A stretch of 64,000 nt of DNA. Origin: Prorocentrum cordatum. Its lineage: Eukaryota; Sar; Dinophyceae; Prorocentrales; Prorocentraceae. Position numbers and translations under genes: made by a program. How positions within the stretch are numbered: the first letter of the stretch is position 1; each line of letters begins with the position of its first letter. The notes under the pieces are model-generated. The model searched no databases. It was given only the letters and a program-made list of their open reading frames with translations, and was not told the DNA's origin. This document shows positions 40,597 through 51,446 of this stretch, in pieces. The stretch is from contig CAUYUJ010014627.1 of NCBI GenBank assembly GCA_963575745.1, forward strand, positions 474,001 to 538,000, written 5' to 3'.

Positions 40597-42341
40597 ATGC
40601 CAGGGCCGTGGGTTTCGTCGGCGTCGGACCCGGAGTACGCCAAGGCGTTGCGCCTGAAGGCGGACAGCATCATCGAGGTCCGGTGCTACGACGACGACGG
40701 GGGCGACCAGGGCACGGCCATCCTGCGCCTGGAGGGCGACGGGAAGGTCGGCGACACCATCCAGGCGCGGTACGTGGCCGCGAGCGACGACTATTACGCT
40801 CATTGGGCGGCTCGGCAGGAGAAGGTGGGTCAGTACCACTTCTGCCGGGGTCGCCGGGAGCGACGCCGGACGACCGACGTCACCGCCCACATCGAGACGT
40901 TCCGGGAGCTCTCGACCGCGGACTTGGGGAAGGGCGGCCTCAAGTGGGTCAAGGGACCCGCCGCGAAGGCCGTGGAGGAGATCCTCAAGGACCGTGAGCG
41001 CGGCGGAGGGGCTCCGCCATCGCGCTCGCCTCCAGCGGCTGGCCCCCGGCCGCCAGCCGAAGGAGGAAGGCCAGCCCGAGCTCGGCAGGCAGAGGAGTTG
41101 TTCGAGCCGGGTGAGGGCAAGGCGGGCGACCTCGAGGGGGATTTGCGCGAGCTCAAGGACAGGGTGACCGAGGGGGAGCCCAGGCGGGATCGCAGGGGGC
41201 GTGAACGCTCGCGCTCACCGAGTCCCCGGGGTCGCCGGGCAGAGGAGAAGCGAGCCAGCAGGAGCGACCGACGGTCGCGGCGAGGACGCCGGGACCCGTT
41301 CGGGCCTGCTGCAGGAGGAGATCGTCGGGAAGCCGTCCGGGAACGTTCCCCGCGCGAGGAGAGAGGAGCTGGCCGCGGCGCAGATCGCGGAGAGGCCGCG
41401 GGCGCTCGTCCACAGGAGCCTGAGCAGCAGCCAAGGAGGCGCAAGGAGAGCCCAAAGAGGGACGGCGACGCAGTCAGGAGGAGCAGGGAAAGGAGCACGC
41501 AGAGGAGGAGGAGCCATAGCCATGAGAGGGGCAAGAAGAGGAGGACCAGGACGAGGTCCCGAGGGCAGAGAGGAAGGAGCCATGAGAGGAGCAGGAAGAT
41601 GAGGTCCAGATCGAGATCGCGAGGGCGCCGGAGTCGGCGGCAGAACAGGAGGTCCTCGCGGACGGACTGGGGGCCTTTCGGGGCCAGTGCGCCGATGTAC
41701 AAGAGGAGTCGGAGTCCGAGCTATGCGTCGAGTTTTCGCTCAGACTCCCCCTCGCGCGGGCAGCTGTCTCACAGCCACCTGCTGGAGTACGCGGTGCGTC
41801 ATCCAGGTCGGTTAGCCCAGAGGTTGCTTGCAAGAATGCGGGCTCTGTCCGATCGCGGGGGGGGGCGTCCACGGCGACGGCCTCAGAAGTACAGCAAGGA
41901 GCCATGCGCTACTGGTTCGCGATCCTCCAGCCCCAGAACCCCAGCATGGGGCCCCTGAATGCGCGGGAGACCAAGACGATTTGCACCGCCTTGGATCTTC
42001 TGGCCGAGAAGCGCTACGGCGAGGCAGCAGACCTCTTGGGCCAGAGGTTGAAGGCCATCGAGAGGGCCCTCAAGGACGGGCACTGGCAGCGGGCCGTGTG
42101 GTGCGAGCTGATCCCCCCCGACGACGTGACGCTCTTGGACCGTGCGGAGGACAAGATGCTCGCGCAGGAGGAGCGCCTGCAGAACCAGCTGCACTCCAAG
42201 AAGCAGAACAACTACCAGGACTACGGCAACATGAACAAGGGCAACCAGGGGTACGGCAAGGGCAACAAGAGCGACGACCCGAAGGGGAAGAACAAGGGGG
42301 CGAAGGGCAAATGGGATCGCAAGGGCGGCCGCCCTTACTAG
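40597..42341 (+). pseudogene. gag: Gag-like protein of the DIRS-like element, frameshifted
   Basis: The N-terminal domain starts MPGPWVSSASDPEYAKALRL and contains GDTIQARYVAASDDYYAHWA, a segment I recall from many dinoflagellate retroelement proteins. The middle (about residues 140-380) is charged and becomes an Arg/Ser repeat domain (SRSRSRGRRSRRQ). The C-terminal part has HLLEYAVRHPGRLAQRLLAR, then, one base out of frame after the G9 run at 41857-41865, MRYWFAILQPQNPSMGPLNA and a basic, Gly/Lys/Asn-rich tail ending KWDRKGGRPY. The frame is also open upstream to an ATG at 40438, but the start at 40597 follows an SL-like string and better fits the family N-terminus. The role in packaging element RNA is inferred from position. 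Confidence 0.7.
42321..42336. other. 16-bp perfect palindrome at the Gag stop
   Basis: AAGGGCGGCCGCCCTT lies 2 bp before the Gag stop (TAG 42339-42341), where reading must move to the pol frame. It could form a very stable RNA hairpin; a role in frameshifting or termination is speculation. Confidence 0.5.
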
Positions 42342-42418
42342 GAGGCCCCGCGATAACCCTTCAGGAACTCCGAGCGCGTCTCCGGTGCCAAGGGTCCGGG
42401 CGGCTCTCGGTGCTGGCG

Positions 42419-45400
42419 ATGGGTAGGGTGCTTTGGGAGACTGTGTGCCGGTTGCCGACTCCCCTTGGGGGTTTCGTGCGCTGCGCCTCACTGGGCGTTC
42501 CGCCCGACCGGCGCCGGTCTCTCCTGCCCCTGCCAGTCGAGGAGTTCGTCGAGGTCGGCTCCGCCCGCTTCCGGAGCTCAGGGAAGGAAGCAGAGGCGGA
42601 TGTCAGGTGCTGGTGCCGCTTGATTGCCCACTCGCTGAACTACCTTGGGGCCGGGTTCGGAGCCTCTGGCCGGGGGAAGCCGCCTCCCCGGCGCTCGAAT
42701 CCAGCGCAACGTCGGGCCATGGCTCGGTTAGCGGAGGTCCTGCAGTGGTTCTTGGCGGAGGACGACGCGGACCCGCCCACGCTCGACGACGTCTTCCGCG
42801 AGGCCCGCCAGAAGAAATTCAGTTATGGGGGGGAGGCCGTGACCCACCGCAGGGAGCTGTATGCCGACCTTGTTTTCCCGACGTGGCCGGCTAGCCACGA
42901 GGTGGGCGTGCTCGATCTCACGGATCTCTTGGACGGCGACCTCAAAGCGACAGTGCAAGACCCATCGAAGTGCTTACGGCCGCGGGGCGAATGGCCCGAC
43001 AAGCCCCACGTCTCCAGGGTGCACGCTTCCCAACACGAATCGGACAAGCTGGCCGGCGAGGGGCTTCGACGGGGCATTTTCCAGGAGATCGAGGGCAACA
43101 GGGTGTTCAAGGCGAAGGATGGGTCGCGCCTGCTCAACGGGGCCATGGGGGTCGACAAGTTCAAGGAGGTCCAGGGCAAGACGATGCATTACCTCCAGTT
43201 CATCACGATTATGACCCCCCTGAACCAGCATATGCGCGAGATCACTGGCGAGGTCGATTACCTCCCGTACATTGCCCACGCCATGCTCATCATCCTGGGC
43301 GCCGACGAGGAGGCAGTGGTCGACAGCGAGGACTTCGTGATCTGCTTCAACCTGGTGCGCATGCCTCGCTCGTGGGCCGGGTTCCTGGCTTACGAGAAGC
43401 CCGTGTCAGGGTCGGTGTTGGGCCGGCCTGATGGAAGTGACTTCTTGATCGGCATCACCACCGTCCCGATGGGGTGGTCTGGAGCGGTCGCGGTCATCCA
43501 GGCGGCGGTGCGCAGGCTGGCGTTCGGGGACGCGGAGGTGGACGTCCAGACCGAGATCGCCAAGTGCAAGCCCTTCCCAATAGGTCCGGATTATTCGTTG
43601 GTCTACTTGGACTCCTTCGACTTCATCCGAAAGCGGTGCCGGCAGGCCCTGGGAGAGCTAGGCGGCTCGGAGTCCAAAGAACACGCCCGCTTTCTAGACG
43701 TATGCCGCCGGATGGGTCTTCCTTTGAATGCTGGAAAGACCTTGGTAGGATCCTACCGCGCCACGCTTCAGGGCGGCGAGTTCGATGGCAGGCGGGGCAG
43801 TTTGGCTCACAGCCGGAAGAGGGGCAGGCATTTAATCCGACTTACTTTGGGCATGGCGGCCCAGGGCTCTTGGCCTGAAGCTGTTCTTCGCCATTGGGCT
43901 GGGCTCGCCTGCTACGCCTGTTCGTACCGGAGGCCCCTCTTCTCCATCATGGCGGAGGTTTTCACGACCATGGACAACTGCCACGGGAGCGACGCCTTCG
44001 ACGAGGCAGCCTTGGACGAGATCATACTCTTCGCTGCCCTGGCCCCGCTTGCGGCCACGAACCTGCGGGCGCCGCTGGCGCCAAGGATCAGTTGCACGGA
44101 CGCTTCGCCAGAAGGCGGGGGCGCTGGCCTCGCAGTGCCTTTCTCGAAGGTGTTGGGGGCCAGCTGCGCCGTCCAGGAAGATGAGGATGAGGATGAGGAG
44201 GGCGAGGTCGCGACGATGCAGGAGGAGGACAACGACGACGTGGAGGACGCGCAGGAGCCTGAGGAGGATTGCCGCTGGGAGCCTGAGGAGGAAGAGGAGG
44301 ACGAAGAGGAGCAGGGCGAGGCGTCCCTGCAGAGCGCGCAGGCCCCTGGACCTCGACCAGCCGCCCTGCGAACGTGGCCGAAACTCGCCCTCGGCAGGTT
44401 CTCGTGCCCGGGCGGCTGCCCGGCCCGCCTCGAGCAGGAGTTGCCAAGGAGTACCCTTCGGCAGCGTGCCGCGTTGCTTGTACGTCGGCCTCGAGGGGCT
44501 CGACGAGCAGATGGCAGCCCCCATCGCGGAGAGGGGGATCGAGGTAAAAATGGAGGTCATCATCCAAAACGGCGTCGTGAAGAACGATGTTTGGGCCCCT
44601 GAGGTCCTCTGGGCCCATTTTCGGCCCGAGGGGCGAACAATGGCCCGGGGCGGGGACGGCATCGCCTTGCGCAGTTGGAGGGCGCGGAAGGGGCTTCCGC
44701 GCTTGCCGGCCGCTCTGAGCAGGGAGGTTCGCAAGGAGAATCTGCAGCACGCCTTGTGCGCCCGAGCGTTAGAGGCCCAGGGCAAACGCGAGGGCGTGAC
44801 CGTTGTGCAGGTGGACTCTGGCAGCTGGTGGCTGGAATGGCCGCGGCTGAAGCATCTCAGGCACATGGGGAAGGTATTCTACACGTCTGTGGGGCCTCAC
44901 GTGCTGGCGCATACTTCGCCAGAGCTGCACCAGAAGTTTCTCGGGCGCTGGAGCGCGAATGAACGCGCTGAGACCGCTCTCGACTGGGTCAGCGAGTACG
45001 CCGAGGAGGTGCAGAATTACATCGTGCGCGCTCGAACGGCGCTGCTCCCTAGCGATCCTGGCGAGCGACTGCCGTGGTTGAGGCGCCAGCTGGCTGGCGC
45101 TACTAACCGCCTGGCCGACGGGGCCGTCAACGAGGTGGTCGCCCAGGAGCTCATGCGCTGGATCAGCGGCATGCTTCCCGGCCTCGAGGCGGAGCACTTG
45201 TGTCATCTCATCCGGTACGTGGATCACCGGGGCTCCGACGTGCAGCTGTGGGCCGGCGAGCTTCTACGGCAGTCGCGGCAAGCAGCCCCGTACCCTGCCT
45301 TCCGGCGGGCATGGAAGGCGGTGGCGTCGTACCCGTAGTCGGCGACAGGCCACATCAACGTCTTGGAGGTCTTGGCCTTCCTCAATTTTGTCCGGCAGTC

Positions 45401-45647
45401 GACGGGGAGCGGAGCGCTTCAGTCGACCCGGTTTGTGCATGTTGTGGATAGCATGGTAGCGTCGGCAGTCATCGCCAAAGGGCGGTCCTCTTCTAAGCTT
45501 CTCAACTTTCGGTTGCGTCAGCTGGCAGGGCCCCTGCTTGCCGCGGATGCCTACCCCTACGTCGTGTGGACGATCTCTTCTTGGAATTTCGCCGACCGCG
45601 CGAGCCGGTGGTGGCCGGCGCGGGGCTTTCCAGAGCAACATGGGTAA
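42419..45647 (+). pseudogene. pol: RT-RNase H polyprotein of the DIRS-like element, broken
   Basis: The start is the first in-frame ATG after the Gag stop. RT palm: motif A region VDSEDFVICFNLVRMPRSWA, motif B TTVPMGWSGAVAVIQ (PMGWSG at 43466-43483), motif C region SLVYLDSFDF (YLDS at 43604-43615), then LNAGKTLVGSYRATLQGGEF. RNase H half 1: SCTDASPEGGGAGLAV (first catalytic Asp 44099-44101). An acidic run (44178-44325) follows, then a frameshift near 44440. The next region resembles methyltransferase-like inserts of dinoflagellate elements (GLPRLPAALSREVRKENLQH; WWLEWPRLKHL) but lacks a clear ENP motif. RNase H half 2 comes after a TAG (45336-45338): HINVLEVLAFLNFVRQ, VDSMVASAVIAKGRSSSKLL, WNFADRASRWW. 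Motif C has Ser in place of the second Asp. The damage implies it is inactive. Confidence 0.8.
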
Positions 45648-46590
45648 GTTCTTCATGCGGCACCGTGCCGCGCGACGGAAGGGGTCACTCAGGGAAGTTG
45701 GGATCAAGGAGGCAACACTGCGACGCTATCGAATTCGTCTTCGTTTATTTTTTGATTATTTGGAGCTGCGAGGGCATGCTCTGCCGCACAGCCTCGATGA
45801 GCTGGACGCGAGGGCCAGCGAGTTCGTCGACCACCTGTGGGCCGAGGGAGAGCCAGAAAGCTGGGCCACTGATTTCGCCTCTGGCTTGAAGCGCCTGGTC
45901 CCCAGAGCTCGGAAGGCGCTCACCGTAACGGGTTTCTTCCTCAACAATTGGCGCCGGACAGTTATCCGAAGCAGGGCTTTACCGTTCACGCCACTCATCG
46001 TCAAGGGCCTGGCGGGGATGGCGTTCGCGGAGGATTCGTGGAACTTCGGCACCGCTCTTTAAGTTGGCTTTGTGGGGTTGCTTCGTACAGACGAATTTTT
46101 GGGACTCCGCTCGCGCCACATCATGTTCTATGAGAGCCACCAAAAAGCCATCATCATCTTACCCGAAACGAAAACAGGCTCCCGAGAGGCTAAAGTGGAA
46201 AAGGTTATGGTGAACGACACCGTTGTCGTCCGCGCCTTGGCCAAAGTCTGCCAACAGCTGAACGACGACGAACTGCTGCTGCCAATGCGCCTTCACGTTT
46301 TCAATGAAGAGCTCAGGAGGTTGGCGGAAGCCGCCGGCATCCAGTCACGGGGCGTGTTTGGATACAGCTTGCGCCGGGGCGGCGCCACGTGGCATTTCCT
46401 CTCCGGTGGCAGCTTGGGGCGCACGATGGTGCACGGCCGGTGGGCCCATGAAAAAACAGCGCGGATCTATATCGACGGGGCTCTGGCCCAGCAAGCCGAT
46501 TGGGCACTCAGCGAGTCGGCTCGCACGCTCTTAAGGCTCGGGGGCCGAGTCGCGGCAGGTTTGTTGGAGGGTGGTGCCGGTCGGCAGTGA
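45640..46590 (+). pseudogene. Tyrosine recombinase of the DIRS-like element, one in-frame stop
   Basis: It overlaps the end of pol in another frame. The N-terminal SAM-like core-binding domain is MGKFFMRHRAARRKGSLREV, GIKEATLRRYRIRLRLFFDY and LDARASEFVDHLWAEG. After the in-frame TAA (46060-46062) comes the catalytic domain: box I VGFVGLLRTDEFLGLR (first Arg), a Lys-bearing strand ILPETKTGSREAKVEK, box II YSLRRGGATWHF (Arg present; the usual His is Tyr) and GRWAHEKTARIYIDGA with the nucleophile Tyr at 46468-46470. The enzyme would join the circular cDNA to the target by strand exchange. With the stop read through, the length (about 315 codons) fits the family. Confidence 0.82.
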
Positions 46591-47180
46591 CAAAGGTGCT
46601 GTCGGGGAGGGGGGGCTTCCTCCCCCCTGGGGGGCAGGGTCACAGGGCCCTCGCCCTCTGGGGTCCGGTGCCGAGTGGCGGGACCAAGGGGCTTGGCGTC
46701 GAGAGCCGGGCGGCATGGTTAACCATAGGGTTGCCCTCGCTTGCCCGCCCGCCCTCCCGTGCCTTCTGGTTGAAGCTTCGTCACCCTACATGGGGCAGGT
46801 CCGCGGCGTGCTGCCTGCAGGCAGGCTCGTGCTTGTCTAGGCTCGCTCGTGCGGGCCATGGGTGCAAAGGCTCCCAAGAAATACATAGCCCGGCGTTGTC
46901 TGGGGGGGTGCGGGGCGCGCTCCCCTGGAATGGGGGCTTGGGTGGTTGCGTGGCGCCCGGGGGCCGGGCGTCACCTGGGTCAGGGGCTGGCCTGGGTGGC
47001 TGTTGGGGGAGGGGCTCCCTCACCAGTTCACGTGCCATCGCTTGCATGTCATTGGATGTGCAGGCCGAGGCATGTAGCACGCAAGACAGCACCGAGGCGC
47101 AGCGCAAAAACAGAGGCATGCACTAGAAGAATGGAGGACGAGGACGACGCTGAGGAGCCTGAGGAGCCTGACGAGCAGGA
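46591..47180. other. 3' flank of the DIRS-like element; no gene
   Basis: GC-rich, G-run-containing sequence. It may include the element's untranslated end, but I could not match it to the 5' side. Confidence 0.35.
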
Positions 47181-47189
47181 AGCGGAGGA

Positions 47190-47237
47190 GGTCGCCGCCG
47201 CCGCCGCCGCTATCGTCCTCGTCGCCGACGTCGCCGA

Positions 47238-47333
<96 letters not shown>

Positions 47334-47336
47334 TTC
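47190..47336. repeat. (GTC)n microsatellite
   Basis: GCC units then about 37 GTC units. Confidence 0.95.
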
Positions 47337-47558
47337 CTGCCTCGTCGGTCGGCCGCCCTCGGCGGCACCGAAGAGCGCTCCTCGCTGCCGCGGGCAACCC
47401 GCTCTGCAGGCAGACTCCGCGCCGCGGATCGCGGCGCTGCTGGGGCGCCCCGGGACGGGCGCGTTCCTGCGACAGGCCTGGCCCGGGCGGAGGGTTGCGG
47501 CCAGGGCGGGGCGGCGCGCGGCTGGGGCCCCTCCCTGGGGATGAGCCGGGAATGGGGG

Positions 47559-47730
47559 CAGGAGGAGGAAGAGGAGGAGGAGGAGGAGGAGGAGGAGGAG
47601 GAGGAGGAGGAGGAGGAGGAGAGATTGGAGGAGGTGGGAGGGGGAGGAGGTGGGAGGAGGAGATGAGGTGGGAGGAGGTGGAGGAGAGGTGGGAGGAGGT
47701 GGGAGGAGGTGGGAGGAGGTGGGAGGGGGG
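47559..47730. repeat. (GGA)n microsatellite
   Basis: GGA units, then GGTGGGAGGA-type units. Confidence 0.93.
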
Positions 47731-47772
47731 CAGGTGCGGAGAAGGGTTCGCGGGTGGGAGGAGGCGGGGCAA

Positions 47773-47822
47773 GGTTGTGGTGGTGGTGGTGGTGGTGGTG
47801 GTGGTGGTGGTGGTGATGGTGG
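47773..47822. repeat. (GGT)n microsatellite
   Basis: About 15 GGT units. Confidence 0.93.
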
Positions 47823-48799
47823 CCTGGGAAGGCGTCTGGTGGTGCCGCGGGCACAGCTCCATTAGCGGCGCCTCCCGTGCAGGAATGGCTGGGGGACAGC
47901 TCGCCCCCTGTCGCGGGGGTCCAGCGCCAGCAGCGTTACGGCGCAACTCGGTCCAAGAGACAACCAGGGGCGCTCCCCCTTGGGACGACCCCAACTCCTC
48001 CGCCTCGACCACAGGAAGGACCGTCTGCGCCCACCACGGTCTGCGGAGCGGGCATCCGCAGAGAAAGAAGAGGCCGCAGTTGGGCTCCCCTCCCGGGACA
48101 AGAGGGGAATTGGCGCGCCTCCAGGGGGGCCCCAGCGGCCTCAAGTGCCGCAGTGGCAACGCGGAGCTGGCATGGGCAGTATGAGAGCCCAGGACCCCCC
48201 AGCTCACCTCCACTGGGGCCCCACTGGGGCCCCGCCCATCCGCATCAACCTTGATGCCGCAGGGCGCAGCTGCGAGGCGTTGAGGGAAAGCCGGAGGAGG
48301 CCCTCCCCGGGGGTGCGGCTCTCCCGTCCCCTACCCCAGCTCGGCTGGGAGGCGCGGCCCAGCTTGCGGGGAGAGGCGGGGATACAGGCTCATCCTCGTT
48401 CATTCATGCTGGTGGCAAGCGAGAGTGTGATACCGAGGAGGACGACGAGGAGGGGGAGGAGCTGGAACAGGTGAAGAGGGTGGCGGATTACTTCCGAGAT
48501 CCGCACGGGGGATTGGGAAAGCAGGGGTTACGATACTTGCTACATGCAACTGGACTTTGGTCCTGTCGCCTGTCGACTGTCTCGATAGAAGATGGCCGAT
48601 TCTGGAGCCAGTCGGCGCCAGTAAAACCAGCTAAATGAGTTGATGCGCCAAGCCATCCTTGGCTACCGCCCTTTCGTCCGACCCATCTAGAGCTCCCTGG
48701 AACGCTCCTCCCAATCCCCTAATACGTTTACCTTCTGCTGCGGCCCGAAGGATGGGGGGGAATGAGATAGATGAACAGGAACAAGGCGAAGAGACCAGG
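47823..48799. other. No supported gene
   Basis: Open frames on the plus strand (47860-48480) are proline/glycine/arginine-rich and lack any motif I recognise. Confidence 0.35.
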
Positions 48800-49450
48800 G
48801 GGACGAGGAGGAAGAGGAGGAGAAGGAGGAGGAGGAGGAGGAGGAGGAGGAGTGGGAGGAGGGGTATGGCGATGATGATGCTGATGATGACGATGACGAT
48901 GATGACGAGTATGATGGTGATGGTGGTGATGATGATGATGATGGTGATGGTGATGATGATGATCATCATGCTGATGCTGCTGCTGATGATGATGATGCTG
49001 TTGCTGATGATGCTGATGCTGCTGATGCTGCTGATGCTGACGGTGGTGATGATGACGACGATGGTGGTAATGCTGGTGTTGATATGGATGTTGGTGTTGT
49101 TGATATTGATGTTGATGTTGTTGATGGTGATGATGGGGATGATGCTGATGATTGCTGATTGGTGATTCATGGTTGGCGATTGATGGTTGATGATGATGAC
49201 GATGGTGATGATGCTGATGTTGGCATTGATGTTGTAAATGATGATGCGGATGTTGATGATGCTGATGATTGCTGATCGGTGACTGGTGATTGGTAATTGA
49301 TTGATGGATAATGATGATTTTGAGGAGGAGGAAGAGGATGATCGAGATGAAGAAGGGCGACGGGTGGGAGGGAGGAGAGAGAAACAGGGATAATGAGGGG
49401 GTGGATGGGGGAAGAGCGAGGAGGACGAGGAGGAGGAGGAGGAGGAGGAG
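48800..49450. repeat. GGA then (GAT)n/(GCT GAT)n compound microsatellite, closing with GGA
   Basis: GGA (48800-48860), GATGAT/GCTGAT (48865-49310) with an internal recurrence of GATTGCTGATTGGTGATT-type words (49146 and 49265), GGA again (49320-49450). Met-, Ile- and His/Gln-rich frames are artefacts. Confidence 0.93.
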
Positions 49451-50960
49451 GCACAAGGATGCTTAACTAGGTTCAGTGGCGGCGGGTGGTGGCGGTGGCT
49501 TTTCACTTGCTAAGAGGCTTGAGGGTATGATTGGTCAGGCCGTGTGACGCTTTCTGGTGGTAGCTCCCCGCTCTTCAGCCAGCGGCGGTATCTTACCGCC
49601 CGCCCTTCTATGTGGTCCAAGGCAGTGCGTCCTTGCCGCAGGCAGGGCTCAGAGAGCTGGCAATGACTTCCAGGACATCATGCGGCGCCAGTGCTCCCAA
49701 ATCGTGTGTCTTTTGTTGGCTTTCGCTGCGTTGAAGACTCGGGAGTGCACTGGAGGGCACAGCTAGCGCGGCAGCGCTTCCACCATCCAGGGACGAGGAG
49801 GAGAAGGGGGAGGATGGATTATGCCGGATTCTGCTTCTTAGATCCCGCGAAGATGAAAGGAAACTACGCAAGGCGGCTCGCACCGTGTGAGTCATAATTC
49901 GCATGGGTACTTCAGAAATGCGGAGCGTGAGGCAGCACGTGGCTAGATTCTGGGGTGCTGTTGCTGTTTATGGCACGGCCCGTCGCCGAAATCTTTCCTT
50001 CCTTATCGGTTCCTGAGGCTCTTGGCTTCTGATGGCCTGCCCTTCACCGCGTCGCAGGCCAGAAGTCCGAGGTTAGAGGCGAGGGCGGAGGGGACGGAGG
50101 AGGGGAAGGAGGAGGAAGGAAAAGGCGGAACGACACCAACAGCTCAGATGGTCCCCGACCCGACCTTCTTTACCGCCTTAGTCTTATCTCCATGACGGCC
50201 ATTGGCAACATCTGTTTCGGACGGGTCCATCACGTGTTGCTCCGGCCTCGTCGCCGACAGCTGGCAGCAGGCGTGGCGCGCATCGACAGCCTGCAACTTC
50301 GCACTGGTCGCCGGAGCCGAACGCCAGCTTTCCTGGCCCCACTGGTGGCCAGCCATTCTCGCGATCGTCCCAACCCAGGCGGCCCCTTCCATCAGTGCCA
50401 CTCCCAAGTTCGATTGAAGGAGCTCGCAGGGGGGGGCCGAGGCGGGCGGCCTGCCCACGAGAGGAATGGCCAGGGGGGGGGGCATGGGAAGGAGGGAGGG
50501 AGAGGATCGGAGGACAGTGCCCGGAGTGACCTGTCGCACCGCCGCGGGTGAGTTCCTTCTTGGCATGGACATGGGTCTGCTGGGGGCGCTGCTGGAGCAG
50601 CCCCTCGTCGAGGCGTCGCCCCACGCCGCGGAACGGGGGACGCGGAGGGCGATCGTGGGAGGGGCAGGGGCTCGGGTGAGGGGGTGGGGTCGTGAGGATG
50701 CTGTATTGCATGTGCCTGACAGCTTGTTTTGAGGAGGGAACCAAGTCGTGCTCACGCCCATGCTCATAATTCATGATGATCGTGCCCTTTCTCCTCCTGC
50801 TCCCCCTCGTCTTGTTTCCCATCCAGTTATAATCCTTTCGCCCCCCTGCTTTTCCTTTCCTCGTCCGCGTCTCCCCTCGGCTTGCAGCAACAACTGTTCC
50901 ACTCCCTGCTGATTCCACGTCGCGCCCCTCCCTGCCACGCATATGCGCCATCGCGCCTGC
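49451..50960. other. No supported gene; weak minus-strand coding-like piece at 50144-50420
   Basis: The minus strand 50420-50144 reads ...VGTIARMAGHQWGQESWRSA... and ends ...VKKVGSGTI before a stop. It could be a gene end, but the plus strand is equally open, so I do not call it. Confidence 0.25.
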
Positions 50961-50971
50961 GGAATCGGCGA

Positions 50972-51349
50972 CTACATCATGTTGAATGTCAAAAGGGAGG
51001 TTGAGGAATAGGAATAGGAATAGCAACATGACTGTGTCATGTCAACTACTGGCCGAGAGCGAGCTGCCATCTCGGCAGCACTCCGAACCTTGGGCACAAG
51101 ACCTCGCCTGATACGATCCAGGTAGTCACGCCTGGTCCGATTCAGGGGCTTGTGACACGACTCTCTGAGATCGCTCCGAAGGCTGTGGGAACAAAAGAAA
51201 CCGCACTTCCCGCAGAACCATATCCCCAGAGTGTGGTGAACATTTAATTCGTGCGATTCGTGCGCCCACCCCCCAGCAATATGCAGCCTGACCCCCTTAG
51301 GCTTGTGTGAGACGACCGAGTCGAAAGTGATGATATCAAAACAGGACAA
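50972..51349 (-). pseudogene. LINE C-terminal Cys/His domain fragment
   Basis: VHHTLGIWFCGKCGFFCSHS, then LRSDLRESCHKPLNRTRRDY and LDRIRRGLVPK. The FCGKC...CSH...C pattern and the following basic stretch match the segment that closes dinoflagellate LINE polyproteins in my memory, probably a nucleic-acid-binding zinc module. It lies in a different frame from the RNase H part and is separated from it by a stop at 51447. The last residues (YSYSYS) are translation of the 3' simple repeat. Confidence 0.55.
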
Positions 51350-51446
51350 GCCTAAACATTCCTCAGCAGTGGTCAGGGTGGCACTACTACAACAACGAGT
51401 GCATTTAAGCCCACACTCACTGAGGGTATGGGAGGTGCTGAAACGC

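Larger units (their letters stand above)
40438..46590 (+). mobile_element. DIRS-like (tyrosine-recombinase) retrotransposon, degenerate
   Basis: Order on the plus strand: RS-rich Gag-like protein, reverse transcriptase, first half of RNase H, a methyltransferase-like region, second half of RNase H, then a tyrosine recombinase. There is no aspartic protease or DDE integrase. RT-RNaseH followed by a tyrosine recombinase is the defining layout of DIRS-type elements. I recall closely similar polyproteins as widespread in dinoflagellates. At least two frameshifts (G-run at 41857-41865; about 44440) and two in-frame stops (TAG 45336-45338, TAA 46060-46062) break it. Terminal repeats were not located, so the outer limits are those of the coding region. 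Confidence 0.85.
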
